From positions 868,001 through 932,000 of the forward strand of contig NZ_RCWN01000001.1 of the NCBI RefSeq assembly GCF_003668555.1: a stretch of 64,000 nt of DNA. Direction: 5' to 3'. The translations under genes and the position numbers were made by a program. This DNA is from Notoacmeibacter ruber (GTDB taxonomy: Bacteria > Pseudomonadota > Alphaproteobacteria > Rhizobiales > Rhizobiaceae). Shown in pieces: positions 36,537 through 44,638 of the stretch (position 1 is its first letter; every line of letters starts with the position of its first letter). Below the pieces are notes generated by a model. That model was not told where the DNA came from. It saw only the letters and a program-made list of their open reading frames with translations, and searched no databases.

Positions 36537-38008
36537 TGGCGATGGCCGTACGCCTTCCAGCCATTATGCGGTCGACGGCAACGCGCCTGTCGGCGCTGTT
36601 CGTTCTGCTCTTCATGGTCTGCGCGCTCATTCTGGTCTTATACATGACCGCACTGTCGGCCAGCATGATGGCGAACCAGACAAGGTCGACCATCGAGGAA
36701 GAGGTTGCCGAACTGGCGAAGGTCTATCGGCATGGAGGGCTGCCGAGGCTCATCCGGACTTTGGATAGGCGATCCCGCCAGCCCGGCGCCTACCTCTACC
36801 TCGTGGCAGGGCAGGACGGCCGCATACTGACTGGCAATGTCGAAGCGCTCGATCCCGATCTGCTCGATCAGGAGGGCTGGACGGAGGAGCCATTTGCCTA
36901 TCTTCGCTACGGCGACAGCCAGGCGATCCGCGCCGGTGAACTCAATCTGCGTGCCCTCTTGGAGGGAGACGACGCCCATCACGCCATGGCGCAGGTCTTC
37001 CTCCTACCCAACGGCATGACGATGCTGGTCGGCCGCGATCTGGGTGAGCCGGAACGGCTGCGCGACATAACGCGGCGGGCGATCGTCATCGCACTGGCGA
37101 TTATGGGGCTGGGGTCGCTGCTAATCTGGTACTTCGTTGGGCGCCAAGGTTTGCGCCGGGTCGAGAAGGTTTCGATCGCCACCGACCGGATCATGGCCGG
37201 TGATCTGTCTCAACGCCTGCCGGTGACAGCGGCTCACGACGAGTTCGACCAGCTCTCCAGCGGCATCAACATAATGCTTGGGCGTATCGGTGAACTCAAT
37301 GAAGGGCTAAAGCATGTGGCGGACAATATCGCCCATGATCTGAAGACGCCGCTCACCCGCATTCGAAACCGCGCAGAGGCCGCCCTCGTCGATCTCGACA
37401 ATCCCGAGGTGACGCGCGCCGCGCTGGAACAGACGATCGCGGAATCGGACCAACTGATCCGGACATTCGCCGCCATTCTGCGGATCAGCCGTCTCGAAGC
37501 GGGTAATGCCATCGATGATCGCAAGGCCGTGAACCTGACCGAGATCGCCGCCGATGTGTGCGAATTATACGAACCGGCCGCTGAAGAGGCGGGAGGTGAA
37601 CTCATCTGCGATTTCGGCGATAGCCCGGTCATCATTCACGCCAACCGTGAACTGGTCGGCCAGGCGCTCGCCAATCTGGTGGAAAACGCCCTCCGGCATG
37701 GCGCGCAGGAGGATGTGCCTATCGCCATTCGCATGCACCTCACCAAGGATGACGAACAGGCTGTACTGACGGTCTCCGACAACGGCCCTGGCATTCCGCC
37801 GGCGGAGCGTAGCCGTGTGACGGAACGCTTCGTTCGGCTCGAGGAAAGCCGCACGCGTCCCGGCTCCGGACTCGGCCTCTCACTCGTCAAGGCTGTTGCG
37901 CAATTTCACGAGGGACGTTTGGTTCTGGACGACAATGATCCGGGACTTGCGGCGCGGCTTTTTCTGCCGTTGGAGAAGGCAGACGGCTCGGAAGAGAAGT
38001 CGCCATAG
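36536..38008 (+). CDS. Sensor histidine kinase partner of the adjacent regulator
   Basis: A 490-residue inner-membrane kinase. Two membrane helices (LSALFVLLFMVCALILVLYM and AIVIALAIMGLGSLLIWYFVG) enclose a periplasmic sensing domain of about 130 residues. A HAMP linker follows, then HisKA with His267 (IAHDLKTPLTRIRNRAEA) and HATPase with VENALRHG, DNGPGIP and GSGLGLSLV. The signal is unknown. It is translationally coupled to the response regulator gene and followed 30 bases later by glnE. Confidence 0.92.
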   Translation: MAMAVRLPAIMRSTATRLSALFVLLFMVCALILVLYMTALSASMMANQTRSTIEEEVAELAKVYRHGGLPRLIRTLDRRSRQPGAYLYLVAGQDGRILTGNVEALDPDLLDQEGWTEEPFAYLRYGDSQAIRAGELNLRALLEGDDAHHAMAQVFLLPNGMTMLVGRDLGEPERLRDITRRAIVIALAIMGLGSLLIWYFVGRQGLRRVEKVSIATDRIMAGDLSQRLPVTAAHDEFDQLSSGINIMLGRIGELNEGLKHVADNIAHDLKTPLTRIRNRAEAALVDLDNPEVTRAALEQTIAESDQLIRTFAAILRISRLEAGNAIDDRKAVNLTEIAADVCELYEPAAEEAGGELICDFGDSPVIIHANRELVGQALANLVENALRHGAQEDVPIAIRMHLTKDDEQAVLTVSDNGPGIPPAERSRVTERFVRLEESRTRPGSGLGLSLVKAVAQFHEGRLVLDDNDPGLAARLFLPLEKADGSEEKSP

Positions 38009-38038
38009 GTTCGGCCGCAATTGGGAGGAGGGGGACGC

Positions 38039-41000
38039 ATGGAGAATGAGGAGACATCAGCCGTCGTGGAGGATCGGACGTCAGGGTCGGGTCGCCTGGA
38101 GCTGAAATCCTTTCCGCCGCCGCTCGATCGGGAGCGCGCGGAAGAATGGCTCGAGGATCTCCGAAAATCGGCTCTCAAGGCAGAAGTCAACGCCGTTTCG
38201 TCAATGATCGAAGAGTCGGGAGCGCTTCGGGACTTTCTGCTCGGCGTTCTCGATCTTTCGCCCTTTCTGCGTTCGGCGCTTCTCCGCAATCCCGACCTGT
38301 TGCGCCGATTGAGCGATTGTGGCCTGAACGGCGTGGTCGAGGAAGAGATTGCGGCCATTATGGCGCTCACCGAGGGCGAGGGACTGAACGAAAAGGAGTT
38401 CGCCGCCGGGCTTCGTCGCCATAAGCTCAACGCCCACATCGCCATTGCGCTGGCGGATATCGGAGCGGGGGGTGCGGCAGAGGTCTCCGTTGAATATCTG
38501 ACCCAACTGGCTGAAGCCGTTCTTCAGGCGACCGCGCGCTTTCTCTGTCACGATCTGGCCCGACAGGGCATATTGAACCCTGCCGATGAGACGAGGCCCG
38601 AAGCCGACAGCGGACTGATCGTCATCGGTATGGGAAAGCTCGGCGGTCGCGAACTCAACTTCTCGTCCGATATCGATCTGATCGTCTTCTTCGATCCAGA
38701 CGCGTCAGGGGCCGTGAGCCGCGACGGACTGCCGGAAGCGATGGTCAAGCAGGTGCGCCGGATGGTGCGTCTTCTGTCGGATCGCACGGCGGATGGATAT
38801 GTCTTCCGCACCGATCTGCGCCTGCGGCCCGATCCCGGCGCCACGCCGCTCGCCATGCCCGTCAGCGCAGGGCTGCAATATTACGAATCCCGTGGACAGA
38901 ACTGGGAACGCGCTGCGATGATCAAGGCGCGAGCCGTGGCCGGAGATATCGAGGCCGGGCAGGCGTTCCTCGCCGAATTGCGTCCCTTTGTCTGGCGTCG
39001 CTATCTCGATTTCGCGGCCATCGCCGATATCCGCGCGATCAAGCGCCAGATTGCGGCTCACAAGGGCGGCACCGACATTGTCGTCGCTGGGCATAACGTC
39101 AAACTCGGCCGCGGCGGCATTCGCGAGGTTGAGTTTTTCGTTCAGACACAGCAACTCATTGCGGGCGGCCGCGTGGAAGACCTTCGCGGCCGTTCTACCA
39201 CCTCAATGCTGAACGCGCTTGCCGCTCACGGCTGGATCGCCCAGGATGCAAGCGATGAGATCACGCGCGACTACTGGTTTTTGCGCGATGTCGAGCACGC
39301 CATACAGATGGTGGCCGACGAGCAGAATCACAGCCTTCCGCGCGACGAAGAGGGGCTTACGAGGGTCGTCAGCCTTATGGGCTTTCTGGATCAGAAGGCC
39401 TTTTCGGAAAAGTTTCTGGCAACGCTCCAGCGCGTAGACGAACACTTCGCCGCGCTTTTCGCGGAGGAAGGCGAAGAAGAAGGAGATCTCGCCGATCACC
39501 TCGTCTTCACAGGCGATCAGGATGATCCCGGCACGCTGGAGCGGCTGAGCGCCCTCGGTTTCCAACGCCCTGCCGACATATCGCGTCTGGTGCGCGCCTG
39601 GCATACCGGCCGATACCGTGCACTGCGTTCGACCTCTGCACGGCAGATGCTGACCGTCATCCAATCCGATCTGTTTCGGGCGTTCGCCGCCAGCGGCCGT
39701 CCTGACGAGACGGTGACGAAAATGGATGAGATGCTAGCCGCTCTGCCAGCCGGCGTTCCGCTCTTTTCGCTTCTGGCGGGCAACCCCCATATTCTCTCTC
39801 TTCTGACAACCATTCTGGCGACCGCGCCGCGAATGGCGGCCACGATCTCCAAACGCCCTCATGTGTTTGACGCGCTGGTCGATCGGGACCGGCTTTCGCT
39901 CGTGCCGGACAAGGAGGCGCTCGCCGGACGTCTCGATCCGTTTCTTGCGCAATCACGCGATCATGAGGACAGGCTCGATCGCCTGCGGATTTTCGCGGTC
40001 GAACAGCGTTTCATGATCTCGGCCCGTTTGCTGACCGGGGCGATCAATGCGGCGGAAGCAGGCGAGTGCTTCACCACGCTGGCCGATCTTCTGCAAACTC
40101 GCGCTTTGCAGGCGGTTCGTTCGGTATTTGCCGCCAAACATGGGGAGGTGCCGGGCGGCCGTGTCGCCATCCTCGGAATGGGCCGGCTCGGCAGCCGCGA
40201 AATGACGGCGGGATCCGATCTCGACATCATCTTTCTCTACGATCACGCGGAGGGGGCGAGCCAGTCGGACGGCGAACGACCGCTGGACGCGCCGACATGG
40301 TTCACGCGCCTTTCGCAGCGGCTGGTCGCCGCGGTCTCGGCCCCGACTGCGGAAGGGGTGCTTTATGAGATGGATCTGCGGCTACGGCCCTCTGGAAATC
40401 AGGGCCCGTTGGCAACCTCTCACAAGGCATTCCGCGCCTACCAGAAAAACGGTGCCGCGATCTGGGAAAAGATGGCGCTTTCGCGCGGGCGGGTCGTTTG
40501 CGGAGACGAGGCGCTGGGTCGCGACATCGAGGCGACGATCCTGGAAAGTCTCGATCTCGTTGCTGAACGCTCGGACATAGCGGAAGAGGCTGGCCGAATG
40601 CGCCTGCGGATTGCCGAGGCCAAGCCGCCAAAAGGACCTTTCGACGTCAAGCTGGCAACCGGCGGCCTGATCGATCTGGAGTTCGTCGCTCAGATTGCCA
40701 AACTTACCAAATCGCTGGAATCTTATCATTTCTCCACATTGGGCACGCGCCCTATTCTTGCCGACCTCTCGGCCGCCTATGTCAGTCGTGCAGAAAGCGA
40801 CGCGCTCGTCGATGCCTATGATCTGATGACGATGCTCCTTCAGATTCTCCGGATTTGTCTCGATAGCGAGGTCGATCCGGGCAAGGCGCCGCAAGGATTC
40901 GTCGAACTGCTCTGCAGGCGGATGGATACGCCCGATCTCGGGATACTCCTTTCGCAAGTGCAGGAGGCCCAGACGACGGTTGGAACGATCTTCGATCGGT

Positions 41001-41053
41001 TGACGGGCATTCACCGCGAGAAAGCGACGGGAGGGCCCGTTTCGGACTCGTAA
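38039..41053 (+). CDS. glnE: Bifunctional glutamine synthetase adenylyltransferase/adenylyl-removing enzyme
   Basis: A 1004-residue enzyme that adds or removes AMP on glutamine synthetase, tuning nitrogen assimilation in response to PII. There are two nucleotidyltransferase domains. The N-terminal de-adenylylating one has SSDIDLIVFFD near residue 210; the C-terminal adenylylating one has GSDLDIIFLYD near 725. Each is followed by an RLRP motif (DLRLRPDPGATPLA; DLRLRPSGNQGPLA). The frame opens at TTG 38021, but the ATG at 38039 follows GGAGGAGGGGGA. Confidence 0.95.
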   Translation: MENEETSAVVEDRTSGSGRLELKSFPPPLDRERAEEWLEDLRKSALKAEVNAVSSMIEESGALRDFLLGVLDLSPFLRSALLRNPDLLRRLSDCGLNGVVEEEIAAIMALTEGEGLNEKEFAAGLRRHKLNAHIAIALADIGAGGAAEVSVEYLTQLAEAVLQATARFLCHDLARQGILNPADETRPEADSGLIVIGMGKLGGRELNFSSDIDLIVFFDPDASGAVSRDGLPEAMVKQVRRMVRLLSDRTADGYVFRTDLRLRPDPGATPLAMPVSAGLQYYESRGQNWERAAMIKARAVAGDIEAGQAFLAELRPFVWRRYLDFAAIADIRAIKRQIAAHKGGTDIVVAGHNVKLGRGGIREVEFFVQTQQLIAGGRVEDLRGRSTTSMLNALAAHGWIAQDASDEITRDYWFLRDVEHAIQMVADEQNHSLPRDEEGLTRVVSLMGFLDQKAFSEKFLATLQRVDEHFAALFAEEGEEEGDLADHLVFTGDQDDPGTLERLSALGFQRPADISRLVRAWHTGRYRALRSTSARQMLTVIQSDLFRAFAASGRPDETVTKMDEMLAALPAGVPLFSLLAGNPHILSLLTTILATAPRMAATISKRPHVFDALVDRDRLSLVPDKEALAGRLDPFLAQSRDHEDRLDRLRIFAVEQRFMISARLLTGAINAAEAGECFTTLADLLQTRALQAVRSVFAAKHGEVPGGRVAILGMGRLGSREMTAGSDLDIIFLYDHAEGASQSDGERPLDAPTWFTRLSQRLVAAVSAPTAEGVLYEMDLRLRPSGNQGPLATSHKAFRAYQKNGAAIWEKMALSRGRVVCGDEALGRDIEATILESLDLVAERSDIAEEAGRMRLRIAEAKPPKGPFDVKLATGGLIDLEFVAQIAKLTKSLESYHFSTLGTRPILADLSAAYVSRAESDALVDAYDLMTMLLQILRICLDSEVDPGKAPQGFVELLCRRMDTPDLGILLSQVQEAQTTVGTIFDRLTGIHREKATGGPVSDS

Positions 41054-41086
41054 ATCGTGTAGGGGACGAAACGACTGGAGACTGAA

Positions 41087-41701
41087 ATGTCGAAGAAACT
41101 GAAACTTGCGGCCGGCTTTATCGGCCTTGCTACCATCGCCTCCACGATTGCCCCGGCGATGGCAGATTCTGGGTACCATGGCAGACATCACGGCATGCGA
41201 GACGGAGCGCCCCGCGCCGGAATGGAGCAGCGTTTCAAGGACGCTGATGCGGATTCGGACGGCACAATCTCTTTCGAGGAATTTGCCGCTGCAATGGAAG
41301 GCCCGCTCGCCAATGCCGATGCTGACGGAAATGGTTCGATTACCGTTGAAGAGGCTGTCGCAGCGATCAAGAAGCGTCAGGAAGAACGGCTTGAGAGACG
41401 TGCCGAACGCCTCATCAGCCGCTTCGACACGGACAAGGACGGATCACTTTCCGTCGAAGAGGCCGCAGCCAGTCGCGAACGGGTCTTTGCCCGTCTCGAC
41501 CGCGACAATGACGGCCGTCTCGAAGCGTCCGAAATGCGCCGTGGCCATCACCGTGGTCCCGGCGGGAAATTTCACCGCCGTGGTGGCAACGATCAGATGA
41601 AGAGCGCGCCAAGGGACGGCGATGCACCTAGGGGCAATGAGCCTGCGCCGGATGCGCAGCAGCCCGTCGACCCTTCTACGACAGAGGGGCAGGCGCAGTA
41701 A
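41087..41701 (+). CDS. Exported EF-hand calcium-binding protein
   Basis: A 204-residue protein with a signal peptide (LAAGFIGLATIASTIAPAMA). It has four EF-hand loops: DADSDGTISFEE, DADGNGSITVEE, DTDKDGSLSVEE and DRDNDGRLEASE, all with acidic residues at positions 1, 3, 5 and 12. It is expected to bind Ca2+ in the periplasm or outside. Gly/His/Arg-rich stretches flank the core. It lies 33 bases after glnE; a strong terminator follows. The physiological role is unknown. Confidence 0.9.
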   Translation: MSKKLKLAAGFIGLATIASTIAPAMADSGYHGRHHGMRDGAPRAGMEQRFKDADADSDGTISFEEFAAAMEGPLANADADGNGSITVEEAVAAIKKRQEERLERRAERLISRFDTDKDGSLSVEEAAASRERVFARLDRDNDGRLEASEMRRGHHRGPGGKFHRRGGNDQMKSAPRDGDAPRGNEPAPDAQQPVDPSTTEGQAQ

Positions 41702-41728
41702 GCGTCGAAGAGATCGATTGAGCGTGAC

Positions 41729-41760
41729 AATGGCCCCGGCCGATTCCGGGGCCATTTTCT
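41729..41760 (+). terminator. Terminator after the EF-hand gene
   Basis: AATGGCCCCGG (41729-41739) pairs perfectly with CCGGGGCCATT (41746-41756) over a 6-base loop, followed by TTCTTTTC. It ends the glnE/EF-hand transcript before the pseudogene region. Confidence 0.9.
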
Positions 41761-41808
41761 TTTCAGTGAAGGGCTCAGCCGTGCGGATTCCGACTGGCGG
41801 TAGCGGGC

Positions 41809-41934
41809 TCAGCCGTCCTTGTAATAATAGCTGTAGCCGTTGAGGGCGGGCGCTCCGCCGAGATGGGCGTAATCCTCGTTGATCACGATCTCGTCCTCGC
41901 GCACGGTGCGGCCGAGATTGACCAGTTCGGCGGA
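41809..41934 (-). pseudogene. Remnant of an ACC-deaminase-like (acdS) gene, 5' end and an internal segment deleted
   Basis: Reads 41 codons to a TGA at 41809-41811. The end (YAHLGGAPALNGYSYYYKDG) closely matches the C-terminus of 1-aminocyclopropane-1-carboxylate deaminases. The stretch before it (SAELVNLGRTVREDEIVINED) matches a region that in intact enzymes lies about 50 residues further from that end (TAELVxLGRxxxEDDVV). So an in-frame internal deletion joins the two, apparently at a Tyr-Ala present on both sides. No start codon remains. The intact enzyme breaks down the plant ethylene precursor ACC. Comparison is from memory of the family. Confidence 0.72.
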
Positions 41935-41936
41935 AG

Positions 41937-42119
41937 GAATTGCTGGACTGCCATCTCGTCGCCGGTGATTTCGACTACCTTCTCAAAATCCGTGTGCGGG
42001 ACATGGCCGACTTCAATCTGCTGCACGGAAAAATGCTGATTGCACTGCCGGGCGTACGGCAGATCCGCACATTCTTCGTGATGAAGGAGGTAAAGGAAAA
42101 CGCGCCTCTCGCGTTCTAA
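41937..42119 (+). pseudogene. C-terminal remnant of an Lrp/AsnC-type regulator (acdR-like)
   Basis: Sixty codons ending at TAA 42117-42119 encode the ligand-binding end of an Lrp-family regulator: CHLVAGDFDYLLKIRVRDM, LPGVRQIRTFFVMKEVKE. The N-terminal helix-turn-helix and the start are gone. It lies back to back with the acdS remnant, and divergent acdS/Lrp-type regulator pairs are the normal layout in rhizobia. One deletion centred at about 41935 removed the 5' ends of both genes with their shared promoter. Confidence 0.75.
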
Positions 42120-42138
42120 GCCATAACGCGGCGTCCGG

Positions 42139-44466
42139 TCAGTGCAGAACTTTCGTCTGCTCTGGAATGCGCACGCCGACAGCGGTGCCGGCGCCCGGGC
42201 GAGACACCATTCGCAGCGAACCGCCATGCATCTCGGCCAGAGATCGGGAAATGGCGAGACCGAGCCCCGAACCGACATGGCTCTTGCTGAACTGGTTCTG
42301 CACCTGTTCGAAGGGCCGTCCGAGGCGGCGCATGGCCTCGCGCTCGATGCCGCAACCGTCATCGATGATCGTCAGTAGCACTTCCTTGCCCACCTGGTGG
42401 GCCTTCAGAACGATATGGCCCCCCTTGTCGGTAAACTTCACCGCATTGCTCAACAGGTTGAGAACGATCTGTTTGACGGCCCGCCTGTCGACCTCGATCG
42501 TAATGTCGTCGGCGATCCGCAGATCGATATCGATATCCTTTTCATCGGCCTGGACGACGATCATCTGAACGGTCTCCTCGATGACCGTGCTGAGATTGAC
42601 CTTTTCCGTCTCCAGTTCGAACCGTCCCGCCTCGATCTTGCTCATATCGAGAATATCGTTGATCACGTTGAGCAGGTGGGTGCCGGAGCTATGGATATCC
42701 TCTGCATATTCGACGTAACGCGGCGAGCCAAGCGGGCCGAACATGCGCGTCGTCATGATCTCGGAAAAGCCGATGATGGCATTGAGCGGCGTGCGGAGTT
42801 CATGGCTCATATTGGCGAGAAATTCGCTCTTTGCCTGGTTGGCGCGCTCCGCGCGTTCCTTTTCGGCGCCGTAACGCGTGTTCAGTTCGGTCAGTTCGCG
42901 TGAGCGCTCTTCTTCGGCGCGGCGGGCCTGCGAAAGCTCTGCGATCGTCGCCATCAGCCTGTGTTCCGAGCGGACGAGGCGCTCCTGCTGTGTCTTAAGC
43001 TGGGTGATGTCCGTGCCGACCGACACGGTGCCGCCGTCGGCGGTGCGTATCTCGTTGACCTGAACCCAGCGACCGTCGGCCAGTTCGCGCTCATAGTTGA
43101 TGGCGCCGCCCGTACCGGCCTTCCGGGTTTGCGATGCGACCGACGTCATGGCCGCTTCAATATCGGCGCGGGGCGTTCCTTCCTTGAGCAATTCGGCCGG
43201 AAGGCCGGTATGATCGCGATAGCGCGTATTGTTGAGGACCAGCCGGTCCTGCGCATCCCAGAGAACAAAGCTTTCCGTGATCGTCTCGATCGCGGTGCGG
43301 AGATAGCGGTCGGTTTCGGCGTGAAGCTCTTCGAGTTCGTGCTGCTCGGTGCTGTCGACCGCGATCCCGATCAGGTGGACGCCACCATCGTCGCAGCCGG
43401 GCAGGGCCTGTGCGCGTGCGCGCATCCGTACCCAATACCCATTGGCATGCCGCATCCGGAAGATCTCGTCGATCTGCCGGGTTTCGCCGGCGACGATCCG
43501 CTGCGCCAGTGCGAACAGGTCGATATCCGCCGGGTGAATGATGGACTGGACATCCCCGAAGGAGAGCATCCGGTCGGCACTTTCATAGCCCAGCAGTTCG
43601 AACATCGAACGTGACCAATACATTAGGCCCCTCGCCACGTCCCAGTCCCAAAGGCCGCAACGACCGCGCTTGAGCGCCAGATCGACCCGCTGATTGGTTT
43701 CGACATAAAGCCTGTCGGCTTCCTTGGCCCGGGCGGTCTGACCGAAATAGGCATAGAGAATGAAAAGCAGCAGGCCGGCCGTCACGACGAAAAGCGTCGC
43801 ATTGGTGGAGGCCGTACGCTTGAAGCCGGAGAGAAGAATCTCGCGCTCGATCACGGCCAGGATCGCGCCGTCGGCAGACGTTTCGCCAATAAACGCCATG
43901 GTGGCGAGGGCGTCCTGTCCCCGATAGGAGACCTCCTGAACGCCGGCCCGCTCGCCGAAGAGTCTAAGGGGCTGCGCACCGCTGATCAGGTCTTCCAGAG
44001 GCCGTCCGTTAAAGGCGCCTGGCAGGGGCGGCTGGCTGGCCAGAATGCGGGCATCGCCATCGAGTTGGATGAGCCGCCCGCCTCTCTGCGAGAGCAGTTC
44101 GGCAATCGCGTCGGCCGCATCGACCTCCCGCCCGAGCTGGTTCGGTGCGCCCGGTCCGTCGTTCCTGAGGCTCAGAGCCGTAAGGTCTGCGGACAGCCGC
44201 AATGTGGTTCCGGCGCTGTCTTCGAGACTGCGATGTTGGTCGAACAGATTGTAGCCACGAATCGCCGCGACAATCGCGAGGAAGATGACGCAAAGTATCG
44301 GAATGATTCGACGGAAGAATTTTTCCATCTGGACCAGCCGGTCGTAATCGGCCGGTGCCGCGATGAGGCGCGCATCGCGAGGGATGCCGGGATTATTCTT
44401 TTTTGTCCCGCTTCTGGGCGTGAATCCCCACAAGCCAGTCGCGCGAAGCGCGTCTGTCATCGCCAT
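42139..44466 (-). CDS. pleC: PleC-like PAS sensor histidine kinase
   Basis: A 775-residue membrane kinase. Two membrane helices ([19 protein letters not shown] near residue 50 and [19 protein letters not shown]) surround a periplasmic domain. Two PAS domains, a coiled coil ([21 protein letters not shown]), HisKA with His555 ([19 protein letters not shown]) and HATPase ([25 protein letters not shown]) follow. The HisKA sequence and the order glnE-kinase-pepN match, as I recall, pleC of Sinorhizobium meliloti. PleC acts on DivK/PleD in cell polarity; identity is inference. The start is ATG 44466 with GGAG upstream; 44529 is possible. Confidence 0.82.
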   Translation of the reverse strand: MAMTDALRATGLWGFTPRSGTKKNNPGIPRDARLIAAPADYDRLVQMEKFFRRIIPILCVIFLAIVAAIRGYNLFDQHRSLEDSAGTTLRLSADLTALSLRNDGPGAPNQLGREVDAADAIAELLSQRGGRLIQLDGDARILASQPPLPGAFNGRPLEDLISGAQPLRLFGERAGVQEVSYRGQDALATMAFIGETSADGAILAVIEREILLSGFKRTASTNATLFVVTAGLLLFILYAYFGQTARAKEADRLYVETNQRVDLALKRGRCGLWDWDVARGLMYWSRSMFELLGYESADRMLSFGDVQSIIHPADIDLFALAQRIVAGETRQIDEIFRMRHANGYWVRMRARAQALPGCDDGGVHLIGIAVDSTEQHELEELHAETDRYLRTAIETITESFVLWDAQDRLVLNNTRYRDHTGLPAELLKEGTPRADIEAAMTSVASQTRKAGTGGAINYERELADGRWVQVNEIRTADGGTVSVGTDITQLKTQQERLVRSEHRLMATIAELSQARRAEEERSRELTELNTRYGAEKERAERANQAKSEFLANMSHELRTPLNAIIGFSEIMTTRMFGPLGSPRYVEYAEDIHSSGTHLLNVINDILDMSKIEAGRFELETEKVNLSTVIEETVQMIVVQADEKDIDIDLRIADDITIEVDRRAVKQIVLNLLSNAVKFTDKGGHIVLKAHQVGKEVLLTIIDDGCGIEREAMRRLGRPFEQVQNQFSKSHVGSGLGLAISRSLAEMHGGSLRMVSRPGAGTAVGVRIPEQTKVLH

Positions 44467-44638
44467 ATCCCGGCTCCGCCTTGCCGATTTTCCCTCGTAA
44501 GATCCGGTTACGCCAACTGCCCGAATCACCCCATTAGAATCATTGGGGACTCGGTCTGTCCAGTGAGAAAATTTACAATTCGTTACCTTGACTAAGTCTA
44601 AGTCTTGGAAATCAAGGTCTCGAAGGAAAATTTTCTTT

